DNA of 64,000 nucleotides. Origin: Pseudomonas putida (lineage in GTDB: Bacteria; Pseudomonadota; Gammaproteobacteria; Pseudomonadales; Pseudomonadaceae). The number at the start of each line of letters is the position of its first letter. Position 1 is the stretch's first letter. Shown here one piece after another: positions 1 through 10,573 of the stretch. The stretch is taken from positions 5,890,001-5,954,000 of the forward strand of contig NZ_CP039371.1 in assembly GCF_005080685.1 (NCBI RefSeq), given 5' to 3'. The notes under the pieces are model-generated. The model was not told where the DNA came from, ran no database searches, and saw nothing but the letters and a program-made list of their open reading frames with translations. The position numbers were made by a program, and so were the translations under genes.

Positions 1-165
1 GAAACCGGTCAGGCAGTTGAAGACCGTGGTCTTGCCCGCGCCATTGGGGCCGATGAGGGCGAAGATCTGGTTGCGTCGTACCTTGAGGCTCACGTCGCTG
101 AGCGCCTTGATGCCACCGAAGTGCATCATCAGGTTGTCGACCGAGAGAATGATGTCGTCGCTCAT
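1..165 (-). CDS. livG: Branched-chain amino acid ABC transporter ATPase LivG (N-terminal part, cut by window edge)
   Basis: Only the first 55 codons are present; the gene continues beyond base 1. The reading frame starts at the ATG whose complement is 163-165 and reaches an intact Walker A motif (GPNGAGKT, residues 39-46). LivG-type ATPases power uptake of Leu, Ile, Val and related amino acids together with LivF, the permeases LivH and LivM and the binding protein LivK. Its start overlaps the stop of livM in an ATGA arrangement, so the genes are translationally coupled. Identification rests on the Walker A motif and position in the liv operon. Confidence 0.9.
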   Translation of the reverse strand, partial: MSDDIILSVDNLMMHFGGIKALSDVSLKVRRNQIFALIGPNGAGKTTVFNCLTGF

Positions 166-1463
166 GGCGCCACTCCTTTACGCGGAACCACACCGGTACG
201 GCTGATGCGGATCAACCCTCGCGGTCGCCAGATCATCATCAGCACCATCAGCACGCCGAACAGCAGCACCCGGTATTCCGAGAAGCTGCGCAGCAGCTCC
301 GGCGCCACGGTGAGCACGAAGGCGGCGATCACCACGCCCACCGTCGAGCCCATGCCCCCGAGCACGACGATGGCCAAGATCAGCGCCGACTCGAAGAAGG
401 TGAACGACGACGGATTGACGAAGCCCTGGTAGGTGGCGAAGAACACCCCGGCAAGACCTGCGGTGGAGGCGCCGAGGGTGAATGCCGAGAGCTTGACCAG
501 TACGTGGTTCAGGCCCATCGAGCGGCAGGCGATCTCGTCCTCGCGCAGCGCTTCCCAGGCGCGCCCGACCGGCATCCGGGTCAATCGATGCTTGATGTAC
601 AGCACTGCCAGCACTACCAGGAACAGCACGGCGTAGATGAACAGGAATTTCAGGTTGGGGTTGTAGTCGATGCCGAAGAACTCATGGAACGGCACCCCGC
701 CGTCCTTGGCCCGGCGGCCGAACTCCAGGCCCATGAAGGTTGGCGCAGGCGCCGGCATACCGTTCGGGCCACCGGTGAACGACAACCAGTTGTTGAGCAC
801 CAGGCGGATGATTTCACCAAAGCCCAGGGTCACGATCGCCAGGTAGTCGCCATGCATGCGCAACACCGGGAAACCGAGGATGCACCCGGCCAGGGCCGCA
901 GCGATGGCCGCCAGTGGCAGCACGCTCCAGAAACCCAGCCCGAGGTATTGGTAGCCCAGCGCCAGGCCATAGGCACCGATGGCGTAGAACGCCACGTAGC
1001 CCAGGTCGAGCAGCCCCGCCAGGCCGACCACGATGTTCAGGCCCAGGCCCAGCAACACGTAGATCAGGCCGAGGATGACCACGGTCAGCAGGTACTTGTT
1101 GGCGAAGATCGGGAACACGATGGCGATGACGATCAGCGCCGGGATGATATAGCGCAGCCGCGACTTGTAGCCCGGCGCCAGCACGTGCACACCGGAGCCG
1201 CCGCTGTCGAAGCCCTGCAGCATGCGCTGGCCGCTGGCGGTCTGCAGGAACAGGCTGAGCAGGAAGCGCCCGACCATCACCCCGCCGACCAACCAGGCCA
1301 CCCGCGCCGGTTGCGCGTTGAAGCTGTAGCCGTCGAGCACCACGCCGACGACCGGCCCGAACACGATGAGCGCCAGCAGGCCGGCGACGAGGGTCTCCAG
1401 CAGGCTGCGTTTGAGATCGAAACCCTTGGTTTCGGAAATGGAGGCAGTTTTGGCAATGGACAT
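162..1463 (-). CDS. livM: High-affinity branched-chain amino acid ABC transporter permease LivM
   Basis: This is a 433-residue inner-membrane permease, the second membrane subunit of the Liv/Bra importer. After roughly 110 N-terminal residues with their own hydrophobic segments comes the BPD_transp_2 type domain with the glycine-rich segments typical of the family and a cytoplasmic EAA-like loop (around [15 protein letters not shown]) that contacts the ATPases. I chose the ATG at 1463 because AAGGTG lies just upstream; a GTG two codons earlier (1469), overlapping the livH stop, is possible. It sits between livH and livG with overlapping ends, consistent with one transcript. Confidence 0.93.
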   Translation of the reverse strand: MSIAKTASISETKGFDLKRSLLETLVAGLLALIVFGPVVGVVLDGYSFNAQPARVAWLVGGVMVGRFLLSLFLQTASGQRMLQGFDSGGSGVHVLAPGYKSRLRYIIPALIVIAIVFPIFANKYLLTVVILGLIYVLLGLGLNIVVGLAGLLDLGYVAFYAIGAYGLALGYQYLGLGFWSVLPLAAIAAALAGCILGFPVLRMHGDYLAIVTLGFGEIIRLVLNNWLSFTGGPNGMPAPAPTFMGLEFGRRAKDGGVPFHEFFGIDYNPNLKFLFIYAVLFLVVLAVLYIKHRLTRMPVGRAWEALREDEIACRSMGLNHVLVKLSAFTLGASTAGLAGVFFATYQGFVNPSSFTFFESALILAIVVLGGMGSTVGVVIAAFVLTVAPELLRSFSEYRVLLFGVLMVLMMIWRPRGLIRISRTGVVPRKGVAP

Positions 1464-1465
1464 GT

Positions 1466-2380
1466 TCACACCTTAGCCACGAGCGGGCGACCCAACAGGC
1501 CTTGCGGGCGGAAGATAAGGATCGCCACCAGCAGCGAGAAACTGAACACATCCTTGTAGTCGGAGTTGATCAAGCCGGAGAACAACGACTCGGAGATGCC
1601 CAGGATGATGCCGCCGAGCATGGCCCCTGGCAGCGAGCCGATGCCGCCGAGCACCGCGGCAGTGAACGCCTTGATGCCGATGATGAAGCCCGCATAGAAG
1701 TCGAAGGTGCCGTAGTTCATGGTGATCAGCACGCCAGCCAGTGCGGCCATTACCGCGCCGATGACGAACACGTAGGAAATCACCCGGTCGGTGTTGATAC
1801 CGAGGATCGAGGCCATCTTGCGGTCTTGCTGGGTGGCGCGGCACATGCGGCCGAGCTTGGTGTACTTGATCACGTAGGTCAGCAGGCCCATGCCGACGAA
1901 GGCCGCCACCAGGATGAAGATCTTGGTGTAGGTCAATTGCACGAAGCCGGTGCCGACTTCGATGCGCATGGCGCCTTCGAGCAGGGTCGGCACGCCTTGC
2001 TGGCGGGCGCCCTGGCTGATCTGCGCGTAGTTCTGCAGGATCAGCGAGATACCGATGGCGCTGATCAGTGGCGCCAGGCGAGTAGAGTTGCGCAGGGGTT
2101 TGTAGGCGATGCGCTCGATGGTGAAGCCGTAGACGCCCGTGACGACCACGGTGAACAACAGCGTGCCGAGCATCAGCAGCGGGAAGGACTCGATACCGAA
2201 GTAGGCCAGCAATGCCAGGCTGATCGCCGCGAGGTACGCGGAAATCATGTACACCTCGCCGTGCGCGAAGTTGATCATGCCGATGATGCCATAGACCATT
2301 GTGTAGCCGATGGCGATCAGGCCATAGACCGACCCGAGGGTCAGGCCGTTGACCAGTTGCTGCAGGAAAATACCATCCAT
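1466..2380 (-). CDS. livH: High-affinity branched-chain amino acid ABC transporter permease LivH
   Basis: This 304-residue hydrophobic protein has the usual LivH start (MDGIFLQQLVNGL) and a Gly/Ala-rich multi-spanning membrane domain. It pairs with LivM to form the channel that receives amino acids from LivK in the periplasm. Length and termini match the family. A 154-bp gap containing a strong hairpin separates it from livK upstream. Its stop lies immediately before livM. Confidence 0.95.
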   Translation of the reverse strand: MDGIFLQQLVNGLTLGSVYGLIAIGYTMVYGIIGMINFAHGEVYMISAYLAAISLALLAYFGIESFPLLMLGTLLFTVVVTGVYGFTIERIAYKPLRNSTRLAPLISAIGISLILQNYAQISQGARQQGVPTLLEGAMRIEVGTGFVQLTYTKIFILVAAFVGMGLLTYVIKYTKLGRMCRATQQDRKMASILGINTDRVISYVFVIGAVMAALAGVLITMNYGTFDFYAGFIIGIKAFTAAVLGGIGSLPGAMLGGIILGISESLFSGLINSDYKDVFSFSLLVAILIFRPQGLLGRPLVAKV

Positions 2381-2501
2381 AACGCAATCTCACCTGAGCG
2401 AGACTGCACGAGCGCCGACCACGCAAAGCCACGGATGAAGCGGCCCTAGCAGCGCAGAACCGTGCAGGTCTCCAAATAAGGACAGGTACCGCAGGGGCTT
2501 G

Positions 2502-2523
2502 AGCCCGGGCCTGAACCCGGGCT
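2502..2523 (-). repeat. GC-rich hairpin between livK and livH
   Basis: A perfect 8-bp inverted repeat (2502-2509 and 2516-2523, loop of six bases) lies 12 bases past the livK stop. No T-run follows it on the minus strand, so it is not a canonical terminator. In binding-protein operons such a hairpin commonly stabilises the upstream mRNA end, so the binding protein is made in excess over the permeases. That role is inferred here. Confidence 0.55.
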
Positions 2524-2534
2524 GGCGGCCGTTG

Positions 2535-3671
2535 TTATTTTTGTTTTTCCAGCTGGTGGTACTTGCCGCTGGCATCCCACTGGTAGACCACGTAGTCGGA
2601 GACGGTCAGGTCACCCTTGCTGTCCCACTTCTTCTCGCCCATGACGGTCTGCACCGGGTTGGCCTTGAGCCACTTGGCGGCATCCTCGCCCTTGTTCGAC
2701 TTGGCGCCGTTGAAGGCGGCAGCCAGGGCCTGGACCGAGGCGTAGGCGTACAGGGTGTAGCCCTCGGGTTCGGTGCCGGCTTTTCGGAACTCTTCTACCA
2801 CCGCCTTGCTGTCTGGCAGCAGACGCGGGTCGGCGCCGAAGGTCATGTACACGCCGTCGACGTACTGGGCACCACCTGCGGTGGCCACCAGCTCGTCGGT
2901 GACGATACCGTCATCGGACATGAACTTGACGTCCTTCAGGCCCTGCTCGCGCAGCTGGCGAACCAGTGGGCCGGCCTCCGGGTGCAGGCCACCGAAGTAG
3001 ACCACGTCGGCACCGGCGGCGCGGATCTTGGTCACCACGGCGCTGAAGTCCTTCTCGCCACGGGTCAGGCCTTCGTACAGCACCGGCTTGACGCCGCGTT
3101 TCTCCAGCTGAGCCTTGGTCGCGTCGGCCAGGCCCTGGCCGTAGGTGTCCTTGTCGTGCAGCACCGCGACCTTCTTGCCCTTGAGCACGTCGACGATATA
3201 GTCGCCGGCGACGATGCCCTGCTGGTCGTCACGCCCGCACATGCGGAACATGGCACTCAGGCCACGCTCGGTGACCTGCGGGTTGGTGGAGCCGGGGGTG
3301 ATGGCGATCACACCCGCTTCGTCGTAAACCTCGGAGGCGGGGATGGTGTTGGAGGAACAGAAGTGGCCGACCACGCCGGCGACCTTGTCCTGATCGACCA
3401 GGCGGTTGGCCACGGCCACGGCCTGCTTGGGCTCGCAAGCATCGTCACCCTTGACCAGGACGATCTTCTCGCCGTTCACCCCGCCGGCGGCGTTGATCTT
3501 GTCGGCCGCCGCCTGGGCACCTTTCATGTATTGCTCGCCAAACGCTGCGTTGGCCCCGGTCATCGGGCCCGCGACGCCGATCTTGATGTCGGCCTGAACA
3601 TACGAAGAAACACCCAGGGCCGTAGCCACGGCCAGGGCCAGGAAACCTTTCTTGTAAAACGTCTGCGACAT
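2535..3671 (-). CDS. livK: Branched-chain amino acid ABC transporter, periplasmic binding protein LivK/BraC
   Basis: This 378-residue precursor has a signal peptide of about 27 residues (cut near SYVQA/DIKIG). The mature protein has the Peripla_BP_6 fold signatures: an IKIGVAGPMTG start, the GVVGHFCSSNT segment and a C-terminal VVYQWDASGKY stretch. It captures Leu/Ile/Val/Ala in the periplasm and delivers them to LivHM. A good ribosome binding site (TAGGAG) precedes the ATG. It is the first gene of the operon and stands behind the sigma-54 promoter at 3733-3747. Confidence 0.95.
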   Translation of the reverse strand: MSQTFYKKGFLALAVATALGVSSYVQADIKIGVAGPMTGANAAFGEQYMKGAQAAADKINAAGGVNGEKIVLVKGDDACEPKQAVAVANRLVDQDKVAGVVGHFCSSNTIPASEVYDEAGVIAITPGSTNPQVTERGLSAMFRMCGRDDQQGIVAGDYIVDVLKGKKVAVLHDKDTYGQGLADATKAQLEKRGVKPVLYEGLTRGEKDFSAVVTKIRAAGADVVYFGGLHPEAGPLVRQLREQGLKDVKFMSDDGIVTDELVATAGGAQYVDGVYMTFGADPRLLPDSKAVVEEFRKAGTEPEGYTLYAYASVQALAAAFNGAKSNKGEDAAKWLKANPVQTVMGEKKWDSKGDLTVSDYVVYQWDASGKYHQLEKQK

Positions 3672-3732
3672 GAGGCGGTGCTCCTAGAGTTTTTTTTGGT
3701 TGGCACTACAACTTCTCAGCCCTTTGCTCCGA

Positions 3733-3747
3733 GCAAGGGCCGTGCCA
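3733..3747 (-). promoter_or_regulatory. Sigma-54 (RpoN) promoter of livKHMG
   Basis: On the minus strand the sequence reads TGGCAC, five bases, TTGC, matching the -24/-12 consensus exactly, including spacing. The expected start of transcription lies about 50 bases upstream of the livK ATG. This predicts RpoN-dependent, probably nitrogen-responsive, expression of the transporter. The motif is seen directly; its activity is inferred. Confidence 0.8.
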
Positions 3748-3948
3748 TTGGTTTTGTCATCCGGAGAAACACACTGTCCGAATCGCCCTGAGGCGACCGA
3801 CGGCCTTTTCTTTATTGAGCGTGCAACCGTCTGCCATGGGGCGGGCGCCACCACACGTACAGACAAGGAGCAACCGTCGAGTGCCATCATTGCAACCCTG
3901 GCAAGTGTTAACGTGCAACCGCCCTGTAACAGCCGACGTCACCGAAGT

Positions 3949-3963
3949 GCACACCGATGGTGC
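3949..3963. promoter_or_regulatory. NtrC-like enhancer site in the livK–pncB intergenic region
   Basis: The sequence GCACA-N5-GGTGC matches the NtrC dyad GCACC-N5-GGTGC at 9 of 10 positions. It lies about 200 bp upstream of the sigma-54 promoter, a normal enhancer distance. The whole 467-bp gap (3672-4138) holds this site, the promoter and a half REP-like segment (about 4040-4076) but no convincing gene. Confidence 0.5.
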
Positions 3964-4138
3964 GCGACTGCTACAGGCGGCACCTTTTCAAGGCTAGCCG
4001 GTGCACGGAAAAACACCCGATCCATCCTTCAGCGCCCTACCTGTAGGAACGGGTTTACCCGCCAAAGGGCCGGCACAGACCCAACACAACGCAAAACACT
4101 GGCACAATGGCCGGCATTCGCAGCCTTGGAGGCCACCA

Positions 4139-5344
4139 ATGAGCGAGAGCGCATTCGCCGAGCGCATCGTGCACAACCTGCTCGACACCGACTTCTACAA
4201 GCTCACCATGATGCAGGCCGTGCTGCACAACTATCCGGACGCCGATGTCGAGTGGGAATTCCGCTGCCGCAACGGCGAGGACTTGCGCCCCTATCTGGGC
4301 GAGATCCGCAACCAGATCGAACGGCTCGGCGAACTGACCCTGGACGAGGGGCAGTTGGCCTTCCTCGAACGCATCAGCTTCCTCAAACCCGACTTCCTGC
4401 GCTTTCTCGGCCTGTTCCGCTTCAACCTGCGCTATGTGCGTCTGGGCATCGAGAATGACCAGCTGTGCCTGCGCCTGCGCGGTCCCTGGCTGCACGTGAT
4501 CCTGTTCGAGGTGCCCTTGCTGGCGATCATCAGTGAAGTGCGCAACCGCCAACTGCATCCGCACATGCGCCTGGCCGAAGCCCGCGACCAGCTGTACCGC
4601 AAGTTCGACTGGCTTCGCGCGCACGCCAGCGAGGAAGAACTCTCCGAGCTGCAGGTGGCTGATTTCGGCACCCGCCGGCGCTTCTCCAGCCGGGTGCAGG
4701 AAGAGGTGGTGCGGGTGCTGCGCGACGACTTCCCGGCCCGTTTCGTTGGCACCAGCAACGTCGACCTGGCATGGAAACTGGATATAAAGCCGCTAGGCAC
4801 GATGGCCCATGAATGGTTCATGGCCCATCAGCAGCTCGGCCCGCGCCTGATCGACAGCCAGATCGCCGCACTCGACTGCTGGGTGCGCGAATACCGCGGC
4901 CTGCTCGGTATCGCCCTGACCGACTGCATCACCATGGATGCCTTCCTCGGCGATTTCGACCTGTACTTCGCCAAGCTGTTCGACGGCCTGCGCCACGATT
5001 CAGGCGAGCCGGTGGCCTGGGGCGAGAAAGCCATCGCCCATTACCAGAAGCTGGGCATCGACCCGATGACCAAGACCCTGGTGTTCTCCGATGGCCTCAA
5101 CCTCACCCGCTCGCTGGAGATATTCCGCGCCCTGCGCGGTCGGATCAACGTCAGCTTTGGCATCGGCACCAACCTGACCTGCGACATCCCGAACGTCGCG
5201 CCGATGAACATCGTGCTGAAGATGACCGACTGCAACAGCTCGCCGGTTGCGAAAATCTCCGACGAGTCGGCCAAGACCCAGTGCCGCGACCCCAACTTCG
5301 TCGCCTACATGCGGCATGTTTTCAAAGTCCCCAGCAAGGAGTAA
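4139..5344 (+). CDS. pncB: Nicotinate phosphoribosyltransferase
   Basis: This 401-residue cytosolic enzyme makes nicotinate mononucleotide from nicotinate, PRPP and ATP in the NAD salvage (Preiss-Handler) pathway. Family marks include the N-terminal [11 protein letters not shown] segment, the [12 protein letters not shown] segment with the histidine that is phosphorylated, and the [11 protein letters not shown] loop near the C terminus. The start at 4139 is supported by a GGAGG-like site; the frame is open further upstream but that part has no family similarity. nadE follows three bases after the stop, so the two form an NAD operon. Confidence 0.97.
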   Translation: MSESAFAERIVHNLLDTDFYKLTMMQAVLHNYPDADVEWEFRCRNGEDLRPYLGEIRNQIERLGELTLDEGQLAFLERISFLKPDFLRFLGLFRFNLRYVRLGIENDQLCLRLRGPWLHVILFEVPLLAIISEVRNRQLHPHMRLAEARDQLYRKFDWLRAHASEEELSELQVADFGTRRRFSSRVQEEVVRVLRDDFPARFVGTSNVDLAWKLDIKPLGTMAHEWFMAHQQLGPRLIDSQIAALDCWVREYRGLLGIALTDCITMDAFLGDFDLYFAKLFDGLRHDSGEPVAWGEKAIAHYQKLGIDPMTKTLVFSDGLNLTRSLEIFRALRGRINVSFGIGTNLTCDIPNVAPMNIVLKMTDCNSSPVAKISDESAKTQCRDPNFVAYMRHVFKVPSKE

Positions 5345-5347
5345 CCC

Positions 5348-6175
5348 ATGCAAGCGGTTCAGCAAGAGATTGCCCAGGCGCTGAAGGTGCAGCCGCCATT
5401 CGCCGATGCCGCTGCGCTCGAGGCCGAAGTCGCCCGGCGCGTGGCATTCATCAAGGATTGCCTGGGCAATGCCCGGCTCAAGACCCTGGTGCTGGGCATC
5501 AGCGGCGGCGTCGACTCGCTGACCGCAGCCCTGCTCGCCCAGCGGGCCATCAACGAGCTGCGCGCCGAGACGGGCGACCAGGCATACACCTTCATCGCCG
5601 TGCGCCTGCCCTATCACGTGCAACATGACGAGCATGACGCCCAGGCCTGCCTGGACGTGATCAACGCCGACGAAGTGCACACTGTCGATATCGCCCCAGC
5701 CGTGAAGGCGCTGGCCGCCGAGGTTGTCGAGTTGAAGAACGGCTCGCCGACCCTGGTCGACTTCGTCGTCGGCAACGTCAAGGCGCGCACCCGCATGGTC
5801 GCCCAGTACACCATCGCCGGCGCCCGTGCCGGCCTGGTGATCGGTACCGACCACGCCGCCGAGGCGGTGATGGGCTTCTTCACCAAGTTCGGTGATGGTG
5901 CCTGCGACCTGGCACCGCTGAGCGGGCTGGTGAAGAACCAGGTCCGGGCGATCGCTCGCAGCTTCGGCGCGCCGGAATCACTGGTGGAGAAAGTGCCGAC
6001 TGCAGACCTCGAAGACCTGGAGCCGGGCAAGCCGGACGAAGCGTCCCATGGCATCACCTATGCGCAGATCGACGCTTTCCTGCATGGGCAGCCGGTCGAC
6101 CAGCAGGCGTTCGACATCATCGTCGCCACCTACCGCAAGACCCAGCACAAGCGCGAACTGCCGTTCGCCCCGTAA
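5348..6175 (+). CDS. nadE: Ammonia-dependent NAD+ synthetase
   Basis: This 275-residue enzyme converts nicotinate adenine dinucleotide to NAD with ATP and ammonia. The PP-loop SGGVDS is clear in [14 protein letters not shown], and the [19 protein letters not shown] segment is characteristic of the family. The length is that of the single-domain, ammonia-using form; no glutaminase domain is present. It is coupled to pncB. A 27-bp perfect inverted repeat follows the stop. Confidence 0.97.
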   Translation: MQAVQQEIAQALKVQPPFADAAALEAEVARRVAFIKDCLGNARLKTLVLGISGGVDSLTAALLAQRAINELRAETGDQAYTFIAVRLPYHVQHDEHDAQACLDVINADEVHTVDIAPAVKALAAEVVELKNGSPTLVDFVVGNVKARTRMVAQYTIAGARAGLVIGTDHAAEAVMGFFTKFGDGACDLAPLSGLVKNQVRAIARSFGAPESLVEKVPTADLEDLEPGKPDEASHGITYAQIDAFLHGQPVDQQAFDIIVATYRKTQHKRELPFAP

Positions 6176-6180
6176 AAAGC

Positions 6181-6249
6181 TTCGCGGGACAAGCCCGCTC
6201 CCACAGGATTCTGATAAATGGACCTGTGGGAGCGGGCTTGTCCCGCGAA
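6181..6249. repeat. REP-like inverted repeat between nadE and azurin gene
   Basis: Two perfect 27-base arms (6181-6207 and 6223-6249) of the CGCGGGACAAGCCCGCTCC type face each other across a 15-base loop. It lies between two convergent genes and could also stop transcription from both sides, though it lacks a T-tract. Confidence 0.85.
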
Positions 6250-6277
6250 TTGGCCCGAGAGGCCGATCCAGCTTTCG

Positions 6278-6727
6278 TTACTTGACTACAACCTTGCCCT
6301 TCATCATCGAGATGTGGCCTGGGAAGGTGCAGAAGAAGCTGTAGTCACCACCGGCTTCCAGCTTGGAAGTGTCGAACTTCACTTCGGTTTCCTTCTCCGG
6401 CGCGCCGATCATCTTGGTGTGGGCGATGATCGCGGCGTTGTCGGCCTTGATGTAATCCTTGTCCAGACCCTGGCCCATGCCCTCGGTGGCGATGCCCTGC
6501 ATGTCGGCCGTCTTGCTGATGACCAGGTTATGGCCCATGACGTTCTTCGGCAGGTTGCCCGAGTGGGTCAGCTTGACGGTGAATTCCTTGCAGCTCTTGT
6601 CGACGGTGAATTCCTTGCTGGTGTAGGACATCTGGTCGGTCGAGTCGACAGTTACCGAACACTCGGCTGCGAAGACGGAGGCGCTGGCGAGGGTCAGCAG
6701 GGATACCGCTACAGCTTTCGCAAACAT
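6278..6727 (-). CDS. azu: Azurin, periplasmic blue copper protein
   Basis: This 149-residue precursor has a 20-residue signal peptide (cut at VFA/AEC) and a 129-residue mature protein, the usual azurin size. Copper ligands are visible: the His of MGHNLV, then Cys, His and Met in the C-terminal [14 protein letters not shown] segment. The cysteine pair near the N terminus is also present. Azurin shuttles electrons in the periplasm, classically under oxygen-limited respiration and redox stress. A strong ribosome site (AAGGAG) precedes the ATG, and an ANR/FNR-like box lies 65 bases upstream of the start. Confidence 0.97.
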   Translation of the reverse strand: MFAKAVAVSLLTLASASVFAAECSVTVDSTDQMSYTSKEFTVDKSCKEFTVKLTHSGNLPKNVMGHNLVISKTADMQGIATEGMGQGLDKDYIKADNAAIIAHTKMIGAPEKETEVKFDTSKLEAGGDYSFFCTFPGHISMMKGKVVVK

Positions 6728-6791
6728 CGTGAATCTCCTTGGCAGGGGTTTTTATCAATCGCAAGACTGCCTGAAACCGCGCACCCGCTGG

Positions 6792-6805
6792 CTGATATGC
6801 ATCAA
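6792..6805 (-). promoter_or_regulatory. ANR/FNR-type box upstream of azurin gene
   Basis: On the minus strand the site reads TTGAT-GCAT-ATCAG, 9 of 10 matches to the FNR/ANR consensus TTGAT-N4-ATCAA. ANR control of azurin is known in P. aeruginosa, which supports the call. A clear -10 element at the ideal spacing is not evident. Confidence 0.6.
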
Positions 6806-6845
6806 AGGGGTGTCAAGCGGCCAGCCAGTAGAATTGTTCAATGGA

Positions 6846-6855
6846 TTGTATACAA
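6846..6855. promoter_or_regulatory. 10-bp palindrome TTGTATACAA (GntR-type operator-like)
   Basis: A perfect palindrome, flanked by further partial symmetry (GG-A … A-CC), lies in the 349-bp gap between the divergent azurin and LOG-family genes. Palindromes of this form are bound by some GntR-family repressors. Which gene it serves is unknown. Apart from this and the ANR box I see nothing else in the gap except the ribosome site of the LOG gene. Confidence 0.4.
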
Positions 6856-7076
6856 CCAATCTAAGAGCACATCATGCCCTTTTAATGGACGATGGGACAA
6901 CCTCTCATTTAGGCCCAATCCCATGTCCCACCTACATTTCATGCAATTTCTGCTCGCTACCTACGCCCACGCGAGCACAGGAGCAACCTGCGAATTCACC
7001 CGCCCGGAGTGACGCCGGCCTTGGAAGCGACGGGCATGCGCCGTACCCTGTCACCCTGTGTGAAGGGAGATGAGCA

Positions 7077-7664
7077 ATGCCTGTATGTTCCGTTTGTGTC
7101 TTCTGTGGCGCCAGTATCGGCGCCAACCCGGCCTACCGTGACGCGGCCGTAGCGCTTGGCCAGGCCATTGCCCGGCGTGGCCTGACCCTGGTCTATGGCG
7201 GCGGCGCGGTGGGCCTGATGGGCACCGTCGCCGACGCAGCGATGGCCGTTGGCGGCGAGGTGGTGGGGATCATCCCGCAGAGCCTGATGAACGCCGAGAT
7301 CGGCCACAAGGGCCTGACCCGCCTCGAAGTCGTCGATGGCATGCATGCACGCAAGGCGCGCATGGCTGAACTGAGCGATGCATTCATCGCCCTGCCTGGC
7401 GGCCTGGGCACGCTGGAGGAGCTGTTCGAGGTATGGACCTGGGGCCAGCTCGGCTACCACGCCAAGCCGCTGGGGCTGCTGGATGTGAACGGCTTCTATG
7501 AAAAGCTCGGCGGGTTCCTCGACCATATCGTCGAGGAAGGCTTCGTGCGGCCGCAGCATCGGGCGATGCTGTTGCTCGAGCAGCAGGCCGATGCGCTGCT
7601 GGACGGGATGGAACGGTTCGAGGCGCCGGTGCTGCCCAAGTGGGTCGACAAGAAGCCTGATTGA
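7077..7664 (+). CDS. LOG-family protein, probable nucleotide 5'-monophosphate phosphoribohydrolase
   Basis: This 195-residue cytosolic protein has the Rossmann-like LOG fold: VCVFCGAS at the N terminus, [11 protein letters not shown], and the diagnostic [20 protein letters not shown] motif (PGGxGTxxE). Family members hydrolyse cytokinin riboside monophosphates or AMP-like nucleotides to base plus ribose 5-phosphate. Start at the ATG after a GGAG-type site. It is a single gene followed by a REP-like hairpin. Confidence 0.9.
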   Translation: MPVCSVCVFCGASIGANPAYRDAAVALGQAIARRGLTLVYGGGAVGLMGTVADAAMAVGGEVVGIIPQSLMNAEIGHKGLTRLEVVDGMHARKARMAELSDAFIALPGGLGTLEELFEVWTWGQLGYHAKPLGLLDVNGFYEKLGGFLDHIVEEGFVRPQHRAMLLLEQQADALLDGMERFEAPVLPKWVDKKPD

Positions 7665-7683
7665 TCGGTCGGACGCCGCCCTC

Positions 7684-7760
7684 CCTGTAGGAGCGGGCTT
7701 GCCCGCGAATGCGTCGGTGCGTTCACCCTCGCATTCGCGGGACAAGCCCGCTCCCACAGG
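7684..7760. repeat. REP-like inverted repeat between LOG gene and ygiQ
   Basis: Arms 7684-7712 and 7731-7760 are nearly identical inverted copies of the CCTGTgGGAGCGGGCTTG sequence also seen at 6181-6249. The element lies between convergent genes. Confidence 0.8.
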
Positions 7761-7781
7761 TTTTCCAGGCTGCCGGTAAGA

Positions 7782-10079
<2,298 letters not shown>

Positions 10080-10573
10080 GTCAGTGACCGGTTCTGGTGT
10101 GCAGGGAAATCGCGGGCGCGGAATATAGCACAAATTTTGACCAAATCCGACTAGGTTCGTGGGGATTGGTGGAGCGGGCGACCATTGGAGCTATGGGAAA
10201 TATCGGTGGCTGGAGCTGGGCTTCTGGCCGCTGCGCTCGCGGTGCCTCGTATCTAGAAAAACACCAGGACCCAGAAGATTCCCCAGGAAAAACTGCTTCC
10301 GACCGGACGGCTCATCACCTGCTTCTGTGCCGAGGGGTCGTAACCCTTAAATTTTCACAAATTATTTACAGCCATTAACCCTTCGCAAGCGCCAAGCCAC
10401 TAATTAACGGATGGTTTTTCTGTCAACCCGAATAATTTGAGGATTAATACTACAAGCACCGGAAACAATCCCCACAACAAGCTCCCCCTGTAAATCCCGG
10501 ACAGCTCTTGAACTAAGAAAAAAACAAGTGATACAAAAGCTCTGCGCACAAAGCGCATTTAAACCAACCCTAA
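10080..10573. other. A+T-richer gene-free stretch between ygiQ and the insertion sequence
   Basis: About 490 bases without a convincing gene. Base composition falls clearly below that of the neighbouring core genes from about 10330 onward. It contains a possible promoter at 10508-10537. A short frame reading MGNIGGWSWASGRCARG begins at 10193, but its ribosome site is poorly spaced and I do not call it. The segment probably held the native control region of the YcaO gene before the IS insertion. Confidence 0.6.
10508..10537 (+). promoter_or_regulatory. Possible sigma-70 promoter of the YcaO–ABC exporter locus
   Basis: TTGAAC and TACAAA are separated by 18 bases, each matching its consensus at 4 of 6 positions. 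Before the IS inserted, this would have stood about 55 bases upstream of the ribosome site AAAGGAG of the YcaO gene. The call is weak. Confidence 0.3.

Noticed and set aside
10097-10378. Short open frame with a Gly/Trp/Ser/Cys-containing stretch (from 10193) that could be a RiPP precursor
   Set aside because: The ribosome site is too close to the ATG, composition of its first part resembles the ygiQ upstream region, and it lacks the repeated Cys/Ser/Thr-Gly core of known azole precursors.
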